Assembly (NCBI GenBank): GCA_028346125.1
Contig: JAOMEV010000012.1
Span: 1-63,811 of the forward strand
Direction: 5' to 3'
Length of the DNA stretch: 63,811 nucleotides
Origin: Bacteriovoracales bacterium
Lineage (GTDB): Bacteria > Bdellovibrionota > Bacteriovoracia > Bacteriovoracales > Bacteriovoracaceae
Positions 22,999 to 32,689 of this stretch are shown in pieces. Every line of letters starts with the position of its first letter. Position 1 is the first letter of the stretch. Made by a program: the position numbers and the translations under genes. Under the pieces are notes generated by a model, which worked only from the letters and a program-made list of their open reading frames with translations, ran no database searches and was not told the origin of the DNA.

Positions 22999-24945
22999 TT
23001 AGGTAGAAGGGGCATCATCAGGAAATATGAGAGTAAAGGTTGTTCCTTTCCCCAACTCTGAATTGACTTCAACTTTTCCATTATTTTCTTTCACTAAATT
23101 TTTAACGATACTAAGGCCTATTCCAAGACCTTTCACTTTATGGGCACCTTCTCTAGACTTTAAATTAAAGATTGAGTTTATTTTATTTTTATCTATTCCG
23201 AGCCCATTATCACTAACTTGAACAAATACTTCACCCTTATTTTTAAAAGATGATATTTTAATCTCTACATTTTCATCTTTAGAGTACTTTATAGAGTTAC
23301 CTATAAGATTGGTAAAAACTTGATACATGGAAACATCATTACAAATAATACTTTCTGCCCTTAGCTCTAAATTTATTTTTACCTTTTTTTCCTCTATCTT
23401 TAATTGTAAATGCTCTAGCGCCATTTCTACTATTTTCAAAAGGTCCCTTCGTTTGAGGTCCACTTTGTCCACTGTAAAGTTAATAAGAATTCCGTTAATA
23501 ATAGAAATAGACTTCTCAATAGCTTCCCGAACTCTTTGAATCATATTTTCACGCTTATCTTTATTTTCTGGATCAATACTTTGGTAATAATCAACATAAG
23601 TCAGTGCCACACCAATGGGATTAATAAGATCATGCGCAACAGTATAATTGTAGGTCTTCAGTTGTTCATTTTTTTGACTAAGCTCAAATGTTCTTATTTC
23701 AACTTCTTTTTTCAAAGTGACAGCATGATGTTGCTGAATTTCCTTGGCCTCTTTTTCCTTTTCTAACGCTTTTTCTTGGATAAGGTTAAAACGATCAGCA
23801 AGACCCATTGATATCAGAATAAGTTCAAAAGCATTTCCTAAAAGAACTCCATATTGTCTAAAGAAGTTTACACTAGGAATAATTTTGAAAATCATCAACG
23901 TATTAACTATAATGGAAAAAATGAGAACCCCAAAACCTGCCAAGAAATAGCGTGATGGCCTATAATTCATTCTTGTTCTCAAAAACCCACAAAGAAAAAT
24001 AAAGGGAGTATAGAGAAGTAAATTAATATTCATGTAGAGAACCGAAAACTTCACTGGTATTGTAAAAGAAAATATAATTAAAAGAATATTTGTAAAAACA
24101 AAAACCATCATCAATATATAAAGTCTAGGAACCTTTTCCTTAAGCTCTAAAAATGAACTTGTAAATAAAATGACAAATACTCCAGCAAACCCCACAAAAA
24201 TAATATATCCATTATTATTCATCCAAGGAAAGTCTTTAAAAAGATACCTTTGCGAATAACCCTGAATATTTGCAAACACAAGTCCAATAAAAACAACATA
24301 AGCAACATACAATAGGTAACTTTCATTTTTTGTAGAGATAAATATAAAGAGATTATAAATGGCCATTGTTATAAGGAGGCCGAAAAACATGCCAAGGATA
24401 TAATCTTCACGGGTTTGTTCCCCAACAAAATAGGAAGGAGTAGAAAGACTTAGGCTTATTCTACTAATAACCCCTTTTACTCTTATAAAATAAAGACTGC
24501 TACTTCCAGGTTTAATAGAGAAAACCATAGGTTTGGCCTTAACATCCCTATTAGAAAATGGTTGAAAATCGCCACTTCTTTTTTCTTTCCATCCCTTTTC
24601 TGATTTTTGGTAAAACCGCACATCATTTTGCTGATAGTTATTAAAAGAAAGAAACCATGTTTTTTGATTACTTTTATTTTCGACTCTAAACTTTGCCCAA
24701 AAAGCAGACTTAGAAAATCCAAAATTGGCGACCATTTTTTTATTTGGTTTAAAATTTTTTAAATTTTCCACTTCATTGATAACTAACTTTGAAGATTTAT
24801 CTTCTAAAATATCTAAGTGAGGCCCTAATTGAAAAAATTGTTTTTCATTATTGAGAACTAAAGGGTTATGATCTCCCCACGAAGGAAGTGAAAATTGAAA
24901 ACAAAAAAGGATAAAAAGCTCTAAGTAAAAGCTGCTCTTTCTCAT
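22999..24945 (-). CDS. 7TMR-DISM sensor histidine kinase (paralogue of the gene at 32690)
   Basis: 648 residues. Signal peptide, then an extracellular 7TMR-DISMED2 domain (about 30-165; NFGFSKSAFWAKFRVEN), seven membrane helices (about 180-385), a coiled-coil linker, and a kinase core. The phospho-acceptor is H438 in VAHDLINPIG. The ATPase domain has N box NLIGNSIKYS, G1 box DNGLGIDKNK and G2 box KGLGIGLSIVKNL. DISM receptors sense extracellular, often carbohydrate-like or lipid ligands, and signal to a response regulator. No regulator gene adjoins it; the closest CheY-type regulator is at 32084. It shares full domain layout with the second kinase, so the two may be partly redundant or form heterodimers. 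Confidence 0.92.
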   Translation of the reverse strand: MRKSSFYLELFILFCFQFSLPSWGDHNPLVLNNEKQFFQLGPHLDILEDKSSKLVINEVENLKNFKPNKKMVANFGFSKSAFWAKFRVENKSNQKTWFLSFNNYQQNDVRFYQKSEKGWKEKRSGDFQPFSNRDVKAKPMVFSIKPGSSSLYFIRVKGVISRISLSLSTPSYFVGEQTREDYILGMFFGLLITMAIYNLFIFISTKNESYLLYVAYVVFIGLVFANIQGYSQRYLFKDFPWMNNNGYIIFVGFAGVFVILFTSSFLELKEKVPRLYILMMVFVFTNILLIIFSFTIPVKFSVLYMNINLLLYTPFIFLCGFLRTRMNYRPSRYFLAGFGVLIFSIIVNTLMIFKIIPSVNFFRQYGVLLGNAFELILISMGLADRFNLIQEKALEKEKEAKEIQQHHAVTLKKEVEIRTFELSQKNEQLKTYNYTVAHDLINPIGVALTYVDYYQSIDPENKDKRENMIQRVREAIEKSISIINGILINFTVDKVDLKRRDLLKIVEMALEHLQLKIEEKKVKINLELRAESIICNDVSMYQVFTNLIGNSIKYSKDENVEIKISSFKNKGEVFVQVSDNGLGIDKNKINSIFNLKSREGAHKVKGLGIGLSIVKNLVKENNGKVEVNSELGKGTTFTLIFPDDAPST

Positions 24946-25037
24946 ACTTTTTTTATCGGTTTTTATAATTAGGATATTAAGCGAAATTAAAATAAATTTA
25001 ATTTAAAAAACCTGCTCTTTGATAAAGGAGAACAAGC

Positions 25038-26186
25038 CTAACAAGTCAATTTAAAATATGTAATTTCATTGGGTACTCCTAACCTATTTGGTGGCCCCCA
25101 ATAACCGGTTCCGGGATTTGTGTAAATTTTCATGGTTTTATGGTTATTTAGTCCCTTAGGGTAACGATAAATCAGATTGACAATGATATTCCAAGGAAAA
25201 AATTGGCCTCCATGGGTATGCCCTGAGAGTTGAAGATCATATTTATTTCTTTCCGCGATACCATAAAGTTCAGGTCTGTGGTTGAGAAAAATTTTATAAT
25301 CAAACTCACCTTTTGGAGCTTTTTCAACAAGCTCTTCCAATTCAACTTTTCTGCCACCAAAATATCGATTAGTGCGATCTTGGATTCCTGTAACAAGAAT
25401 CTTCTTCTCTTTTATATTGAGAATATGGTTGGCATTATCTAAATCCTGAAAACCTAAATGAGAAAATGCCTTTTTCCATTTTTCAACACCCCAGTAGAAC
25501 TCGTGGTTTCCAGAGACAAAGTATTTCCCAAAAGGAGGATTCAATTCCCCCAGAGGTTTTAAAACCTTCATCATTTTTTCGTCTGGAAACCCATCAACCA
25601 TATCACCCGTAAGAAAAATAAAATCCGGTTTTAATTCATTTATTTTGGAGGCCACCGCTTTAACCATTCGCTCTCTTATAGTCGGCCCTACATGAAGATC
25701 AGAAATTTGAACAAAGCTTAAAACTTGTTCTTCTTTTTTTCCTTTTAAATTAACTTCCTTTACATCTGGCGTTGCTACGGCCTTTAATGTACCGACAGCT
25801 GCTGTTCCAACTGACCCTGCGAAAATACTTTTTGTCACAACTTTTTTAATGAACTCTCTCCGTTCTAAATTTTTTTCATCCTTTTTAATTTTTTCAAACG
25901 AAAAAAACCCTATATCAAAAATCAAGAACGAAACAATAAAATAGCTAAGAAAAGACATGGAACTATAACCCAAGAATATCCAACCGTACCCTAGAGGCCC
26001 ATCTGGAGAAATTAAGCCTAAACGATAAAGGGTAAGAGGTGTTGCCTGAAGAAGAAGAAAAATAAATGTGAACAATAATGCGTTTTTTTTATCTTTAAAC
26101 ACATGTTTAGATTTTCTATAAAATAAATAATAAATTCCTACATTCATGGCCGTGAATACAACATAAAACATAATCATTCTTAGCAT
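25038..26186 (-). CDS. Membrane-anchored metallophosphoesterase (YkuE/YaeI-like)
   Basis: 382 residues. Four hydrophobic helices occupy about 1-115, followed by a calcineurin-like phosphoesterase domain with the full metal motif set: ISDLHVGP, LTGDMVDG, SGNHEFYWG, LNHRPE and SGHTHGGQFFP. The four-helix N-terminus plus phosphoesterase is the layout of YkuE/'UDP-2,3-diacylglucosamine-like' or lipid-directed phosphodiesterases, so the active site probably faces one side of the inner membrane. A twin-arginine-like ERREFIKKVVTKSIFAG precedes the catalytic domain and may direct it across the membrane. Substrate unknown. Confidence 0.88.
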   Translation of the reverse strand: MLRMIMFYVVFTAMNVGIYYLFYRKSKHVFKDKKNALLFTFIFLLLQATPLTLYRLGLISPDGPLGYGWIFLGYSSMSFLSYFIVSFLIFDIGFFSFEKIKKDEKNLERREFIKKVVTKSIFAGSVGTAAVGTLKAVATPDVKEVNLKGKKEEQVLSFVQISDLHVGPTIRERMVKAVASKINELKPDFIFLTGDMVDGFPDEKMMKVLKPLGELNPPFGKYFVSGNHEFYWGVEKWKKAFSHLGFQDLDNANHILNIKEKKILVTGIQDRTNRYFGGRKVELEELVEKAPKGEFDYKIFLNHRPELYGIAERNKYDLQLSGHTHGGQFFPWNIIVNLIYRYPKGLNNHKTMKIYTNPGTGYWGPPNRLGVPNEITYFKLTC

Positions 26187-26269
26187 TATTTTTCCATTTT
26201 TTTGAGACCTTAAGTCTTCATAATAAAGTAAAGTTTTTTAGAGTAAATAAGGTTTTTTTAAAAGTTTAT

Positions 26270-26316
26270 AAAAAAAAAAAAAACTATAATTGAAACTAAT
26301 GTAAAATAAAAAAAAA
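26270..26316. repeat. Two poly-A tracts upstream of the 26334 gene
   Basis: A run of 14 A (26270-26283) and a run of 9 A (26308-26316) lie in the promoter and leader region of the following exported-protein gene, with TATAAT (26285-26290) between them. Such tracts can act as UP elements or bend DNA, and are prone to slippage. No function can be shown from sequence. Confidence 0.4.
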
Positions 26317-26333
26317 TATACTGGAGGGTAGAT

Positions 26334-27197
26334 ATGATTAAGAGGGCCTCAATTTTTTTTGCACTCTATCTTAGTTTCTTTACAAATGCTCACGCTGGCA
26401 ACATTAACTTCGGCAAGGTTTTGGCCTGTGGTACAGATGCTGCAAAGGCCGGTTGTATAAAACCCAACAAAAAGCCCCAGTATTATGTTGAACAAAGTAT
26501 TAAATACTTTCGGACCATGGAAACCTCAGTTAGCGTTATGGTTCAACCAAATTATTCCAAAAAAGTCGTAAGGTGGGAGTGGGAACCCTGGCTCCTCCTA
26601 ACAGGTTATGGAAAGGCCAACCTTATTTGGACAGATACACTTTTAAAACTTTTTAAAACTGCTTATGACAAATTAGATTGCAAGTTTTTTAAGAAAAATC
26701 CCTTTGGACGCTGCCACGTTATTTTCGATTATGGTGGGTTAAAGTGTCCTATCTATGAGGAATTCACTTTTAACAGTCAAGGAGAGATGACTTTTATAGA
26801 AGCATGGACTGATAGGCCCGGTTATCTCCCCTACAAAGACCCCAAAGATCATTGGGCCGAGGGTAAGGATGTTTATAGACTTTCAACTAAAGTTCCAGGA
26901 CTTGGAAATAAAAAAGGAAAAATTAAACTTGACTCCCGAGGCATGAAACAGATGGCAAAATACGATAAAGATGTTAAAGAGCTTGTCAAAAGGGCCAAGG
27001 CTCCTTACAAGGAATACTTTAAAGAATTAAGACATCACTCAAGTGACGTTTTGGCCGGTTGCGACCCTCCAAAACTTCTCAAACACCAATTTAATCGCTT
27101 CGATATTAAACAAGCTTTCAAAAAGTTTCACGCTCAAATAGAAAAGCAGAAAAAACAAATCAAAAAGAAATCAAAAGATTGGAAAAAAAGAAAATAG
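26334..27197 (+). CDS. Exported protein of unknown function
   Basis: 287 residues, ATG 26334 after GGAGGG, signal peptide ASIFFALYLSFFTNAHA. The mature part has a central beta-rich segment with CHVIFDYGGLKCPIYEEFTF and FIEAWTDRPGYLP, recalling an NTF2/SnoaL-like cone, then DVYRLSTKVPGLG. The C-terminal 30 residues are a Lys-rich helix (KQKKQIKKKSKDWKKRK). Six cysteines suggest disulphides in the periplasm. I do not recognise the family. Its leader carries poly-A tracts and the gene ends at a hairpin shared with the convergent MscS gene. Confidence 0.7.
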   Translation: MIKRASIFFALYLSFFTNAHAGNINFGKVLACGTDAAKAGCIKPNKKPQYYVEQSIKYFRTMETSVSVMVQPNYSKKVVRWEWEPWLLLTGYGKANLIWTDTLLKLFKTAYDKLDCKFFKKNPFGRCHVIFDYGGLKCPIYEEFTFNSQGEMTFIEAWTDRPGYLPYKDPKDHWAEGKDVYRLSTKVPGLGNKKGKIKLDSRGMKQMAKYDKDVKELVKRAKAPYKEYFKELRHHSSDVLAGCDPPKLLKHQFNRFDIKQAFKKFHAQIEKQKKQIKKKSKDWKKRK

Positions 27198-27205
27198 TAA
27201 AAATC

Positions 27206-27235
27206 AATGAAGGCCGTCAGAAGATGGCCTTCATT
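27206..27235. terminator. Hairpin between convergent genes
   Basis: Perfect 10-bp stem AATGAAGGCC/GGCCTTCATT with a 10-nt loop, 9 bp after the stop of the plus-strand gene and reaching into the stop of the minus-strand MscS gene. On the minus strand it is followed by GATTTTTA; on the plus strand there is no T-run, so it mainly terminates the minus-strand transcript. Confidence 0.6.
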
Positions 27236-28883
27236 ACTCTATGAACTGTTTTTCACTTGCTTTAACATGTATAGAGAGTTGCTCGAATGGGATGAGCATT
27301 TCCTTTTCATTGCATAATTCAACAAAGGCCCTTTGGATATAGCGTTCAAGAGTGTATCTTTCCTTAGCGATTGTCCCCTTGGCATCGACCCTTATCCATA
27401 AGTCAAGAGCATGTTCTCCTAATGAGCTAAACTCAACCATGACTGTTTTAATCCCACTCCCTAGAAGTTCATGATCGTTTAATTTTTGTTCCAGGCCCTC
27501 TTGAAAATATTTGATTAAAGGAAAGACATCTTTTTGATACTTGTAATCAAGCCTCAAAACAATTTCCACAAAAACCCCAAGAGAGAGGTTCTCAGGTGCG
27601 AGGGACATAAAGTTTTCAGTTTTATAATAATGTTGACTTCCGCCTAGAGTCTTAAGAATGACTTGATCTGGTGTTTGAATAATGATCTCTCCAAAAGTTT
27701 TATCAGGAAGAGATACCCAATCGCCCTTTTCTGTTGGAAACCACTTTTCTTCATCAGACCATGGCCTTGAGCTATATTTAACCATATCTCTGGCCCTTAC
27801 AAGGAGCCTTCCCCCAGAAAGAGATTTATTTGTTAACGTTGAAAGAAAATTGAGTGTTTCCACTCTCCAAGGAACTCCATTGAAAATAATTTTCTCTCCT
27901 TCCCTAACTGTTCCTAAATTAAGAATCAATCTGGCCTCGTCTAAAAACTGAGGGGCCACTTGTTTTAATGACCAAATAATTCCCAAGATTAAAATACAGG
28001 CAAGAGTGACGAGGAGCCAATCATTAAAAAAGTAAAGACACAAAATGGAGAGAAACAAAGAAATACTAAAAGAAATTCCCCCATAAAGGGCCATAAACGT
28101 TTTTTTCAGAAAAAGAAACTTTTTAGAGAGATGAAGCAAGGCAAACAAGCGGTTTCTAAAAACCATGAAAGTCCAAAAACTTATGAAAAGAACAAGGGCC
28201 GCAAAGAAAAGGTTTTTGCCTTTTGTTCCAAAGAAGTCCGTTACAAAATCACCCACTTCATTGAGAAAGGGCCTCTTGTCTCCCTCTATTTTTCTTAAAG
28301 ATCTTTTCCGAAACTCAACTTCAAACTCGAAATTCTTTTTTTCTTTTTCCAGATTAAGTTTGGCCTCTTTAAGAGGGTCCAACAGTTCATTAAATTGTTC
28401 ACTTTTAATAAGTTCCTGAACCTTAAAAATGGCCCCTTCTCTAACCTGGATATCTTTTTTTAAGTTATCAATTTCAAAGTAAAGTTTTTCTATTTTTCGA
28501 GGACGTTCGCTGACTCTTCTTACACCGTCTAAAAGAGGCATAAGAATTTCTTTGACTTGCTTAGAAAGCTCTCTTTTGGAGACCTGTTTCCCTTCTTTTG
28601 GCCTTTCGATAAAAATACCAGAGGCCTTTTCAACAAAGAGATATGATTCAAATTCAATTTTCTTTTTTAGTAGCTTTACTTCTTTTGTTAGCTCAATACG
28701 TTTTTCATCAGATAAAGTTCTATCGTTTAATTGATCTCTTTTTTCAACGAGAACAGACTCTAGCCATCTCCTATTTTTTTGAATATTTTTTAAAGACTCG
28801 AATTTATCCGAAGAAGCAATCCCTACATCAAGAGAAGCAACATAAATAAAGAGAAAAGTTACGATGAATACAAAAACTCTCAT
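27234..28883 (-). CDS. MscS-family mechanosensitive channel
   Basis: 549 residues from ATG 28883 (AAAGG at 5 bases); an in-frame ATG 18 codons upstream lacks a site and would mask the signal peptide. Layout: signal peptide, a helical periplasmic domain rich in coiled coil (about 30-215), four hydrophobic helices (about 225-325), then the MscS beta domain (GTVREGEKIIFNGVPWRVET) and a C-terminal alpha/beta part ending in IPFEQLSIHV, where canonical proteins have IPFPQ. Large MscS relatives (MscK/YjeP-type) have such extended N-termini and release solutes during osmotic downshock. The pore helix is diverged, so gating is uncertain. Confidence 0.75.
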   Translation of the reverse strand: MRVFVFIVTFLFIYVASLDVGIASSDKFESLKNIQKNRRWLESVLVEKRDQLNDRTLSDEKRIELTKEVKLLKKKIEFESYLFVEKASGIFIERPKEGKQVSKRELSKQVKEILMPLLDGVRRVSERPRKIEKLYFEIDNLKKDIQVREGAIFKVQELIKSEQFNELLDPLKEAKLNLEKEKKNFEFEVEFRKRSLRKIEGDKRPFLNEVGDFVTDFFGTKGKNLFFAALVLFISFWTFMVFRNRLFALLHLSKKFLFLKKTFMALYGGISFSISLFLSILCLYFFNDWLLVTLACILILGIIWSLKQVAPQFLDEARLILNLGTVREGEKIIFNGVPWRVETLNFLSTLTNKSLSGGRLLVRARDMVKYSSRPWSDEEKWFPTEKGDWVSLPDKTFGEIIIQTPDQVILKTLGGSQHYYKTENFMSLAPENLSLGVFVEIVLRLDYKYQKDVFPLIKYFQEGLEQKLNDHELLGSGIKTVMVEFSSLGEHALDLWIRVDAKGTIAKERYTLERYIQRAFVELCNEKEMLIPFEQLSIHVKASEKQFIE

Positions 28884-29014
28884 AAGGGCCTTTTCGGTCA
28901 CACAGCTTATTCTTGAAAAAATCTTGAGGTCAAACAAAATCTATTTTTAAAACAATAATTGTGTATTTTACAATTTAGAAAAAATGCCGAAAGTACCTTT
29001 GCAAAGGGGTTTTC

Positions 29015-29488
29015 GTGAAAGAACTTAACTTAGAACAAAAAAAAAAGATTCTTCAGTTTATTTTCAAAGAAGTCGCTTCTATAAATCCTGACCTTGAAGA
29101 TACCCTTTATAAAGAGATCGATCTTTCTCCTCCTTTTCTTGAGGCCTTTATAGAGGAAGGGCCAGACGACTCTATTCAAGTTTTTTTTATTTTACAAAAC
29201 AGTGGCAAGATTTTAGGGGAAGAGGTTGAAAACATTCATACGAAGGGAAGCCCCGACGGCGATAGAGTGAGTGAACTTATAAATATTTCTCTCAATTCAG
29301 ATATTATTGAAGGAGTCGTCCGGATGGTTGGCGAAGAGGACGACCCAGATCGCTCCTCTTGGATAGAAGCAGGCTTCATTGTTCAGACCCATTTAGGGAT
29401 GCCTGAAGAGGATGAAATTAAGGTCATCCTCGAAAAAACCATGAAGTCTTCTAAAAAGTTAAATGATTCATTCGAGGAAGAGCATTAA
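29015..29488 (+). CDS. Acidic cytoplasmic protein, unknown function
   Basis: 157 residues starting at GTG 29015 after AAAGGGG. Strongly acidic (EEGPDDSIQ, VGEEDDPDRSSW, PEEDEIKV). Has the pattern of a small alpha/beta domain, with SIQVFFILQNSGKILGEEV as paired strands. No family recognised. Overlaps the 835-residue gene by 4 bp in convergent orientation. The high acid content recalls proteins of marine or salt-adapted bacteria, but one protein is not evidence. Confidence 0.65.
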   Translation: MKELNLEQKKKILQFIFKEVASINPDLEDTLYKEIDLSPPFLEAFIEEGPDDSIQVFFILQNSGKILGEEVENIHTKGSPDGDRVSELINISLNSDIIEGVVRMVGEEDDPDRSSWIEAGFIVQTHLGMPEEDEIKVILEKTMKSSKKLNDSFEEEH

Positions 29489-31992
29489 TCGTTATTATTT
29501 CTTCCAAACCATCTCCTATCCCATTTTTTAAGATGCTTTGAATAGATTGGCCCCCAATTCTTTCCATCACTACTAACAGAAATGGAAAAGGTGACCCTGG
29601 AATTTCTAACAAAGAGGTACTTGGCCAATAGACCTTCAAGGCCAATTTCAGAGTCTTTACGAATAGAAATCGTATTTCTTCCGGCCAAAAAACGACCATC
29701 TTTATTTGAAATAACTTTTTTAAACAGATTTTGCTTGGCCCTAAGGGGGGGACTTTTATCAATTTTTATAAAAATATACTTGGGCTTACGAGAAAGTTTA
29801 AAACCTACTCCCACTTTTTTCTTTCCTACACGTCCCAACTTGAACTTACTAACCACCGAATTGTAATCAATATTTGTTTTGTATGGCTTCTCAAAGTTAA
29901 TGCTATTATCAATTGTGTAGTCAATAGGGTCTCGATCAGTAAAGTTTTTGTCAGTGAAAGCATATTGTCCAAAAGACTGTGCGTTAGAAGCACTCACAGA
30001 AACTAAATATTTTTCTCTTTTCAATGTTTCTTTCAAAACTCTAATAAATTCAAAACCAAAATTAAATGTTTTAAAAAGCTGACTAAACTCTTTCGCCAAC
30101 TCTTTCTTAGATTGTGCAGATTTTAAACGTATCCAATACTTTCTAAATCTCTTGGCCGCAAAGAGATTTCCACCTTCTTTAATATGGAGACCCATAAGGG
30201 CCGTTGGACCATAGACAAGACTTGCCGGAAAAAACTTAAGGCCATACTTTATTCTGTCATCCTCTGTAAGCCAAGCGCCATCTTTAACTCTGAATGCCCT
30301 CTCAAGAACCCTCCACATTTCATCCTCTGGGAAGTTAATAAACCTACTCACATGTCGCTCATTAAAAATCATCTTGTAGTTAAAAGAGGAGTACCCATAA
30401 CTTATGGGTTTACGGCTACTCATACAAAGCTTTCTTAAAATTGATGGACGGTCTTCAGAAGTACGGGAGATACGTCTCAATATTTTTTTGGAGCAAGTTT
30501 TACGCGGTCCATAGACAGGAAATGAAGCGAACTTATGACGGTCTCCAATAATATTTTGAACTTTATCAACATATTGACGTAATTCAACACCACTTGTCTT
30601 CTTGTCCCACATATGTCCGTTTATTCTCAATGTGGCCGGCTTCCCAAATCCTCCATTTTCTTCCTCAAAAGTTGTTATAAAGGTTTGTCCCTGATCCTCG
30701 CCATGGCCAGTAATACTCCTGTAACCTTTACCATTTGAGTTGTAAGCACGAAACATTTTTGTCTTTCCATCGGGCGTAGTGAGCTCAACTTCACTTAATT
30801 TGTTTGTCGACCTTGAATACTGACTAAAAAGCAAGCTAAGGTTTATAGAAAGTCTACTGTGGGATCCCGTGCTTGTAGTTTTTCTTGTAAATGTTTTTTC
30901 AACCCCTCTTTCCTGGATTGTTAACTCTTCAGCTCTTTTAAAGTTACCTGTAGCAGCTTTTAAATAGGCCTCCATAGCATCCGACTCATTAAGGTTAAAC
31001 CGGTATCCGACATCAAATTGCTGAAGCCACTCTTTTTTAGCATTGATGCTAAACGGTACAATTTGGACTCCGATTTTATCCAAGAGAAAAACTCCTTGGA
31101 AAGGAGTGTAATAGTCGCTTGGAGCACCAGCATTTCCAGAAACGCCTGCCGATTTTAGGCGAGTGACCTTAACCTGAACGCGGTTATTTTCTTCTTTTAA
31201 AACTGATATTCTAAAATCTCCATAAATAAAGGCCGTTACGGAGCTGGCAACATTGAGGCCGCCTACCCGTGGTATCTTTGGAGCCTTCCACCCTACATGG
31301 GCCGATAAACCGAGATGGCCTGACAAAGTATATGAATGAATCTCACCACTATCCATTTCAACGACTCTTTTTTTGGTGAAAGGCAATTTAAACGGGTGAG
31401 TCAAAAGATTAAAGATCTTAGAGTAACGGGCCTTGGTTAAAGGGTTATCCTCAAAGAAATCCTTTATCCTCCTTCTTTCGTTGGACCTACTTTCCTTTTT
31501 TAGGCCAAGTTTTTTGCCTTCTCTCATAAGAGATTTTGCATTTTTGTCCCAATCTGAAATAGGAGGAAGGGTACGTAAGGCGCCTGAATCGATCTGTCTA
31601 AAGTGAGCAATTTTAGTATTTAAATTGAGGTTAAGAGAGACGCCGAAGCTCCCTCCACTAAATGTATAGGAATTAAGAGGTATACCAAGAGGTAAAAAAA
31701 TCGTGTCAACAACAGTGAAATTACTTTGCGGTGTCTTATTGTCATAGACTCTTCTTTGCGCCCGAAAACCCAATCTTACCCTTCCAGGGTAAAGCCAATT
31801 GTTAAAAAATGTATTATCATCCAGCGTATTCCAAATAAAATTGGAGGCGTCTCTCTCTATATTATCCCACTTGTTATCGACTTCCCCTTCCGGAATGGAA
31901 TCCCAGTCAAGAATCTCAGTTCCTGGGGCATGAAATGAAGACATAAAAAGAAAACAAAACACAATAAAATTTTTATATTTCACTTTAGACAT
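29485..31992 (-). CDS. Large exported protein (835 residues), probable outer-membrane or surface protein, unknown function
   Basis: Signal peptide NFIVFCFLFMSSFHAPG. The mature protein is rich in beta-strand patterns (SYTFSGGSFGVSLNLNLNTK, YTLSGHLGLSAHVGWKAPK, YGDFRISVLKEENNRVQVKV), consistent with a barrel or a beta-solenoid, and has many basic residues. A conserved-looking Cys pair lies around residue 500-520 (TCSKKI, KLCMSS). A C-terminal IFIKIDKSPPL and IGLEGLLAKYLF follow. I recognise no family. ATG 31992 is preceded by GAGG. It is monocistronic and, after its stop, overlaps the acidic-protein gene. It is the largest gene of the window and could be a lineage-specific envelope protein. 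Confidence 0.7.
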   Translation of the reverse strand: MSKVKYKNFIVFCFLFMSSFHAPGTEILDWDSIPEGEVDNKWDNIERDASNFIWNTLDDNTFFNNWLYPGRVRLGFRAQRRVYDNKTPQSNFTVVDTIFLPLGIPLNSYTFSGGSFGVSLNLNLNTKIAHFRQIDSGALRTLPPISDWDKNAKSLMREGKKLGLKKESRSNERRRIKDFFEDNPLTKARYSKIFNLLTHPFKLPFTKKRVVEMDSGEIHSYTLSGHLGLSAHVGWKAPKIPRVGGLNVASSVTAFIYGDFRISVLKEENNRVQVKVTRLKSAGVSGNAGAPSDYYTPFQGVFLLDKIGVQIVPFSINAKKEWLQQFDVGYRFNLNESDAMEAYLKAATGNFKRAEELTIQERGVEKTFTRKTTSTGSHSRLSINLSLLFSQYSRSTNKLSEVELTTPDGKTKMFRAYNSNGKGYRSITGHGEDQGQTFITTFEEENGGFGKPATLRINGHMWDKKTSGVELRQYVDKVQNIIGDRHKFASFPVYGPRKTCSKKILRRISRTSEDRPSILRKLCMSSRKPISYGYSSFNYKMIFNERHVSRFINFPEDEMWRVLERAFRVKDGAWLTEDDRIKYGLKFFPASLVYGPTALMGLHIKEGGNLFAAKRFRKYWIRLKSAQSKKELAKEFSQLFKTFNFGFEFIRVLKETLKREKYLVSVSASNAQSFGQYAFTDKNFTDRDPIDYTIDNSINFEKPYKTNIDYNSVVSKFKLGRVGKKKVGVGFKLSRKPKYIFIKIDKSPPLRAKQNLFKKVISNKDGRFLAGRNTISIRKDSEIGLEGLLAKYLFVRNSRVTFSISVSSDGKNWGPIYSKHLKKWDRRWFGRNNND

Positions 31993-32083
31993 CGCAATAC
32001 CTCTTTAAGGCCATGGTGACTTCTTCTGGCCAGAGATACTGTAACTAAAAATTATGGAGAAAGCAAAAACGGAAATTCTGGGA

Positions 32084-32500
32084 CTAAGAAACCTTTTTAT
32101 ACTTGATTAAGGTCTCTTTTACCTTTGTTTCAACGGTTTCCAATTCGAAAGGTTTAGCGATGTAATTACTGGCGCCTTCACGGAACGCCAACTTTACCTG
32201 ATCCTCAAAAACCTCACAGGTTATCATGATAAAGGGGAGGTCTTTAATACCATCAATGTCAGATTTTCTGATCTTTTTTAAAAGGTCTAAGCCTGATTCC
32301 GGCATATTCCAATCACAAAGAAGAAGGTCAAAAGGTTTTCCGCTTAGATGGGCCTGCTCGATTTTATCCCAGGCCTCCCCACCATTATGACAAGTGTCAA
32401 TATTCGACATTCCCATACGAATCAAAATTTTTTTTACCAAAATACAAATAGGGGGCATATCATCTACCATGAGCACCCTAATTTTATCATCAAAAACCAT
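32084..32500 (-). CDS. CheY-type single-domain response regulator
   Basis: 138 residues, a single receiver domain. Acidic pair in VLMVDDMPP, phospho-acceptor Asp in LLLCDWNMPES, Thr in FIMITCEVF, Lys in NYIAKPFE: all receiver landmarks are present. The CDWNMP context matches CheY of chemotaxis. With no output domain, it acts by binding a partner. The gene is divergent from the 7TMR-DISM kinase at 32690, which makes that kinase its likely phospho-donor. CheX-like proteins elsewhere in the window could dephosphorylate it. Confidence 0.92.
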   Translation of the reverse strand: MVFDDKIRVLMVDDMPPICILVKKILIRMGMSNIDTCHNGGEAWDKIEQAHLSGKPFDLLLCDWNMPESGLDLLKKIRKSDIDGIKDLPFIMITCEVFEDQVKLAFREGASNYIAKPFELETVETKVKETLIKYKKVS

Positions 32501-32627
32501 TATTTACCCATTGCCACAGATTCTACTTATTATGCCATAGATTTAGGCCTAAGCTTCAAGAAAATGAGGGCATTTCACCTTTCGAATGCATGGGTCCAAG
32601 GCCCAACAAAAGCTTAAAATTTTTCTT

Positions 32628-32656
32628 TTGTTTATCCAAAATAAACCGATTATTTT
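32628..32656 (+). promoter_or_regulatory. Possible sigma-70 promoter of the 32690 kinase
   Basis: TTGTTT (32628-32633), 17-bp spacer, TATTTT (32651-32656). Two and one mismatches from consensus; in such AT-rich DNA a chance match is quite possible. Its position, about 30 bases before the start codon, fits. Confidence 0.3.
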
Positions 32657-32689
32657 TAAGAACTTAGACGAATAAAAAAATTCTATTTG

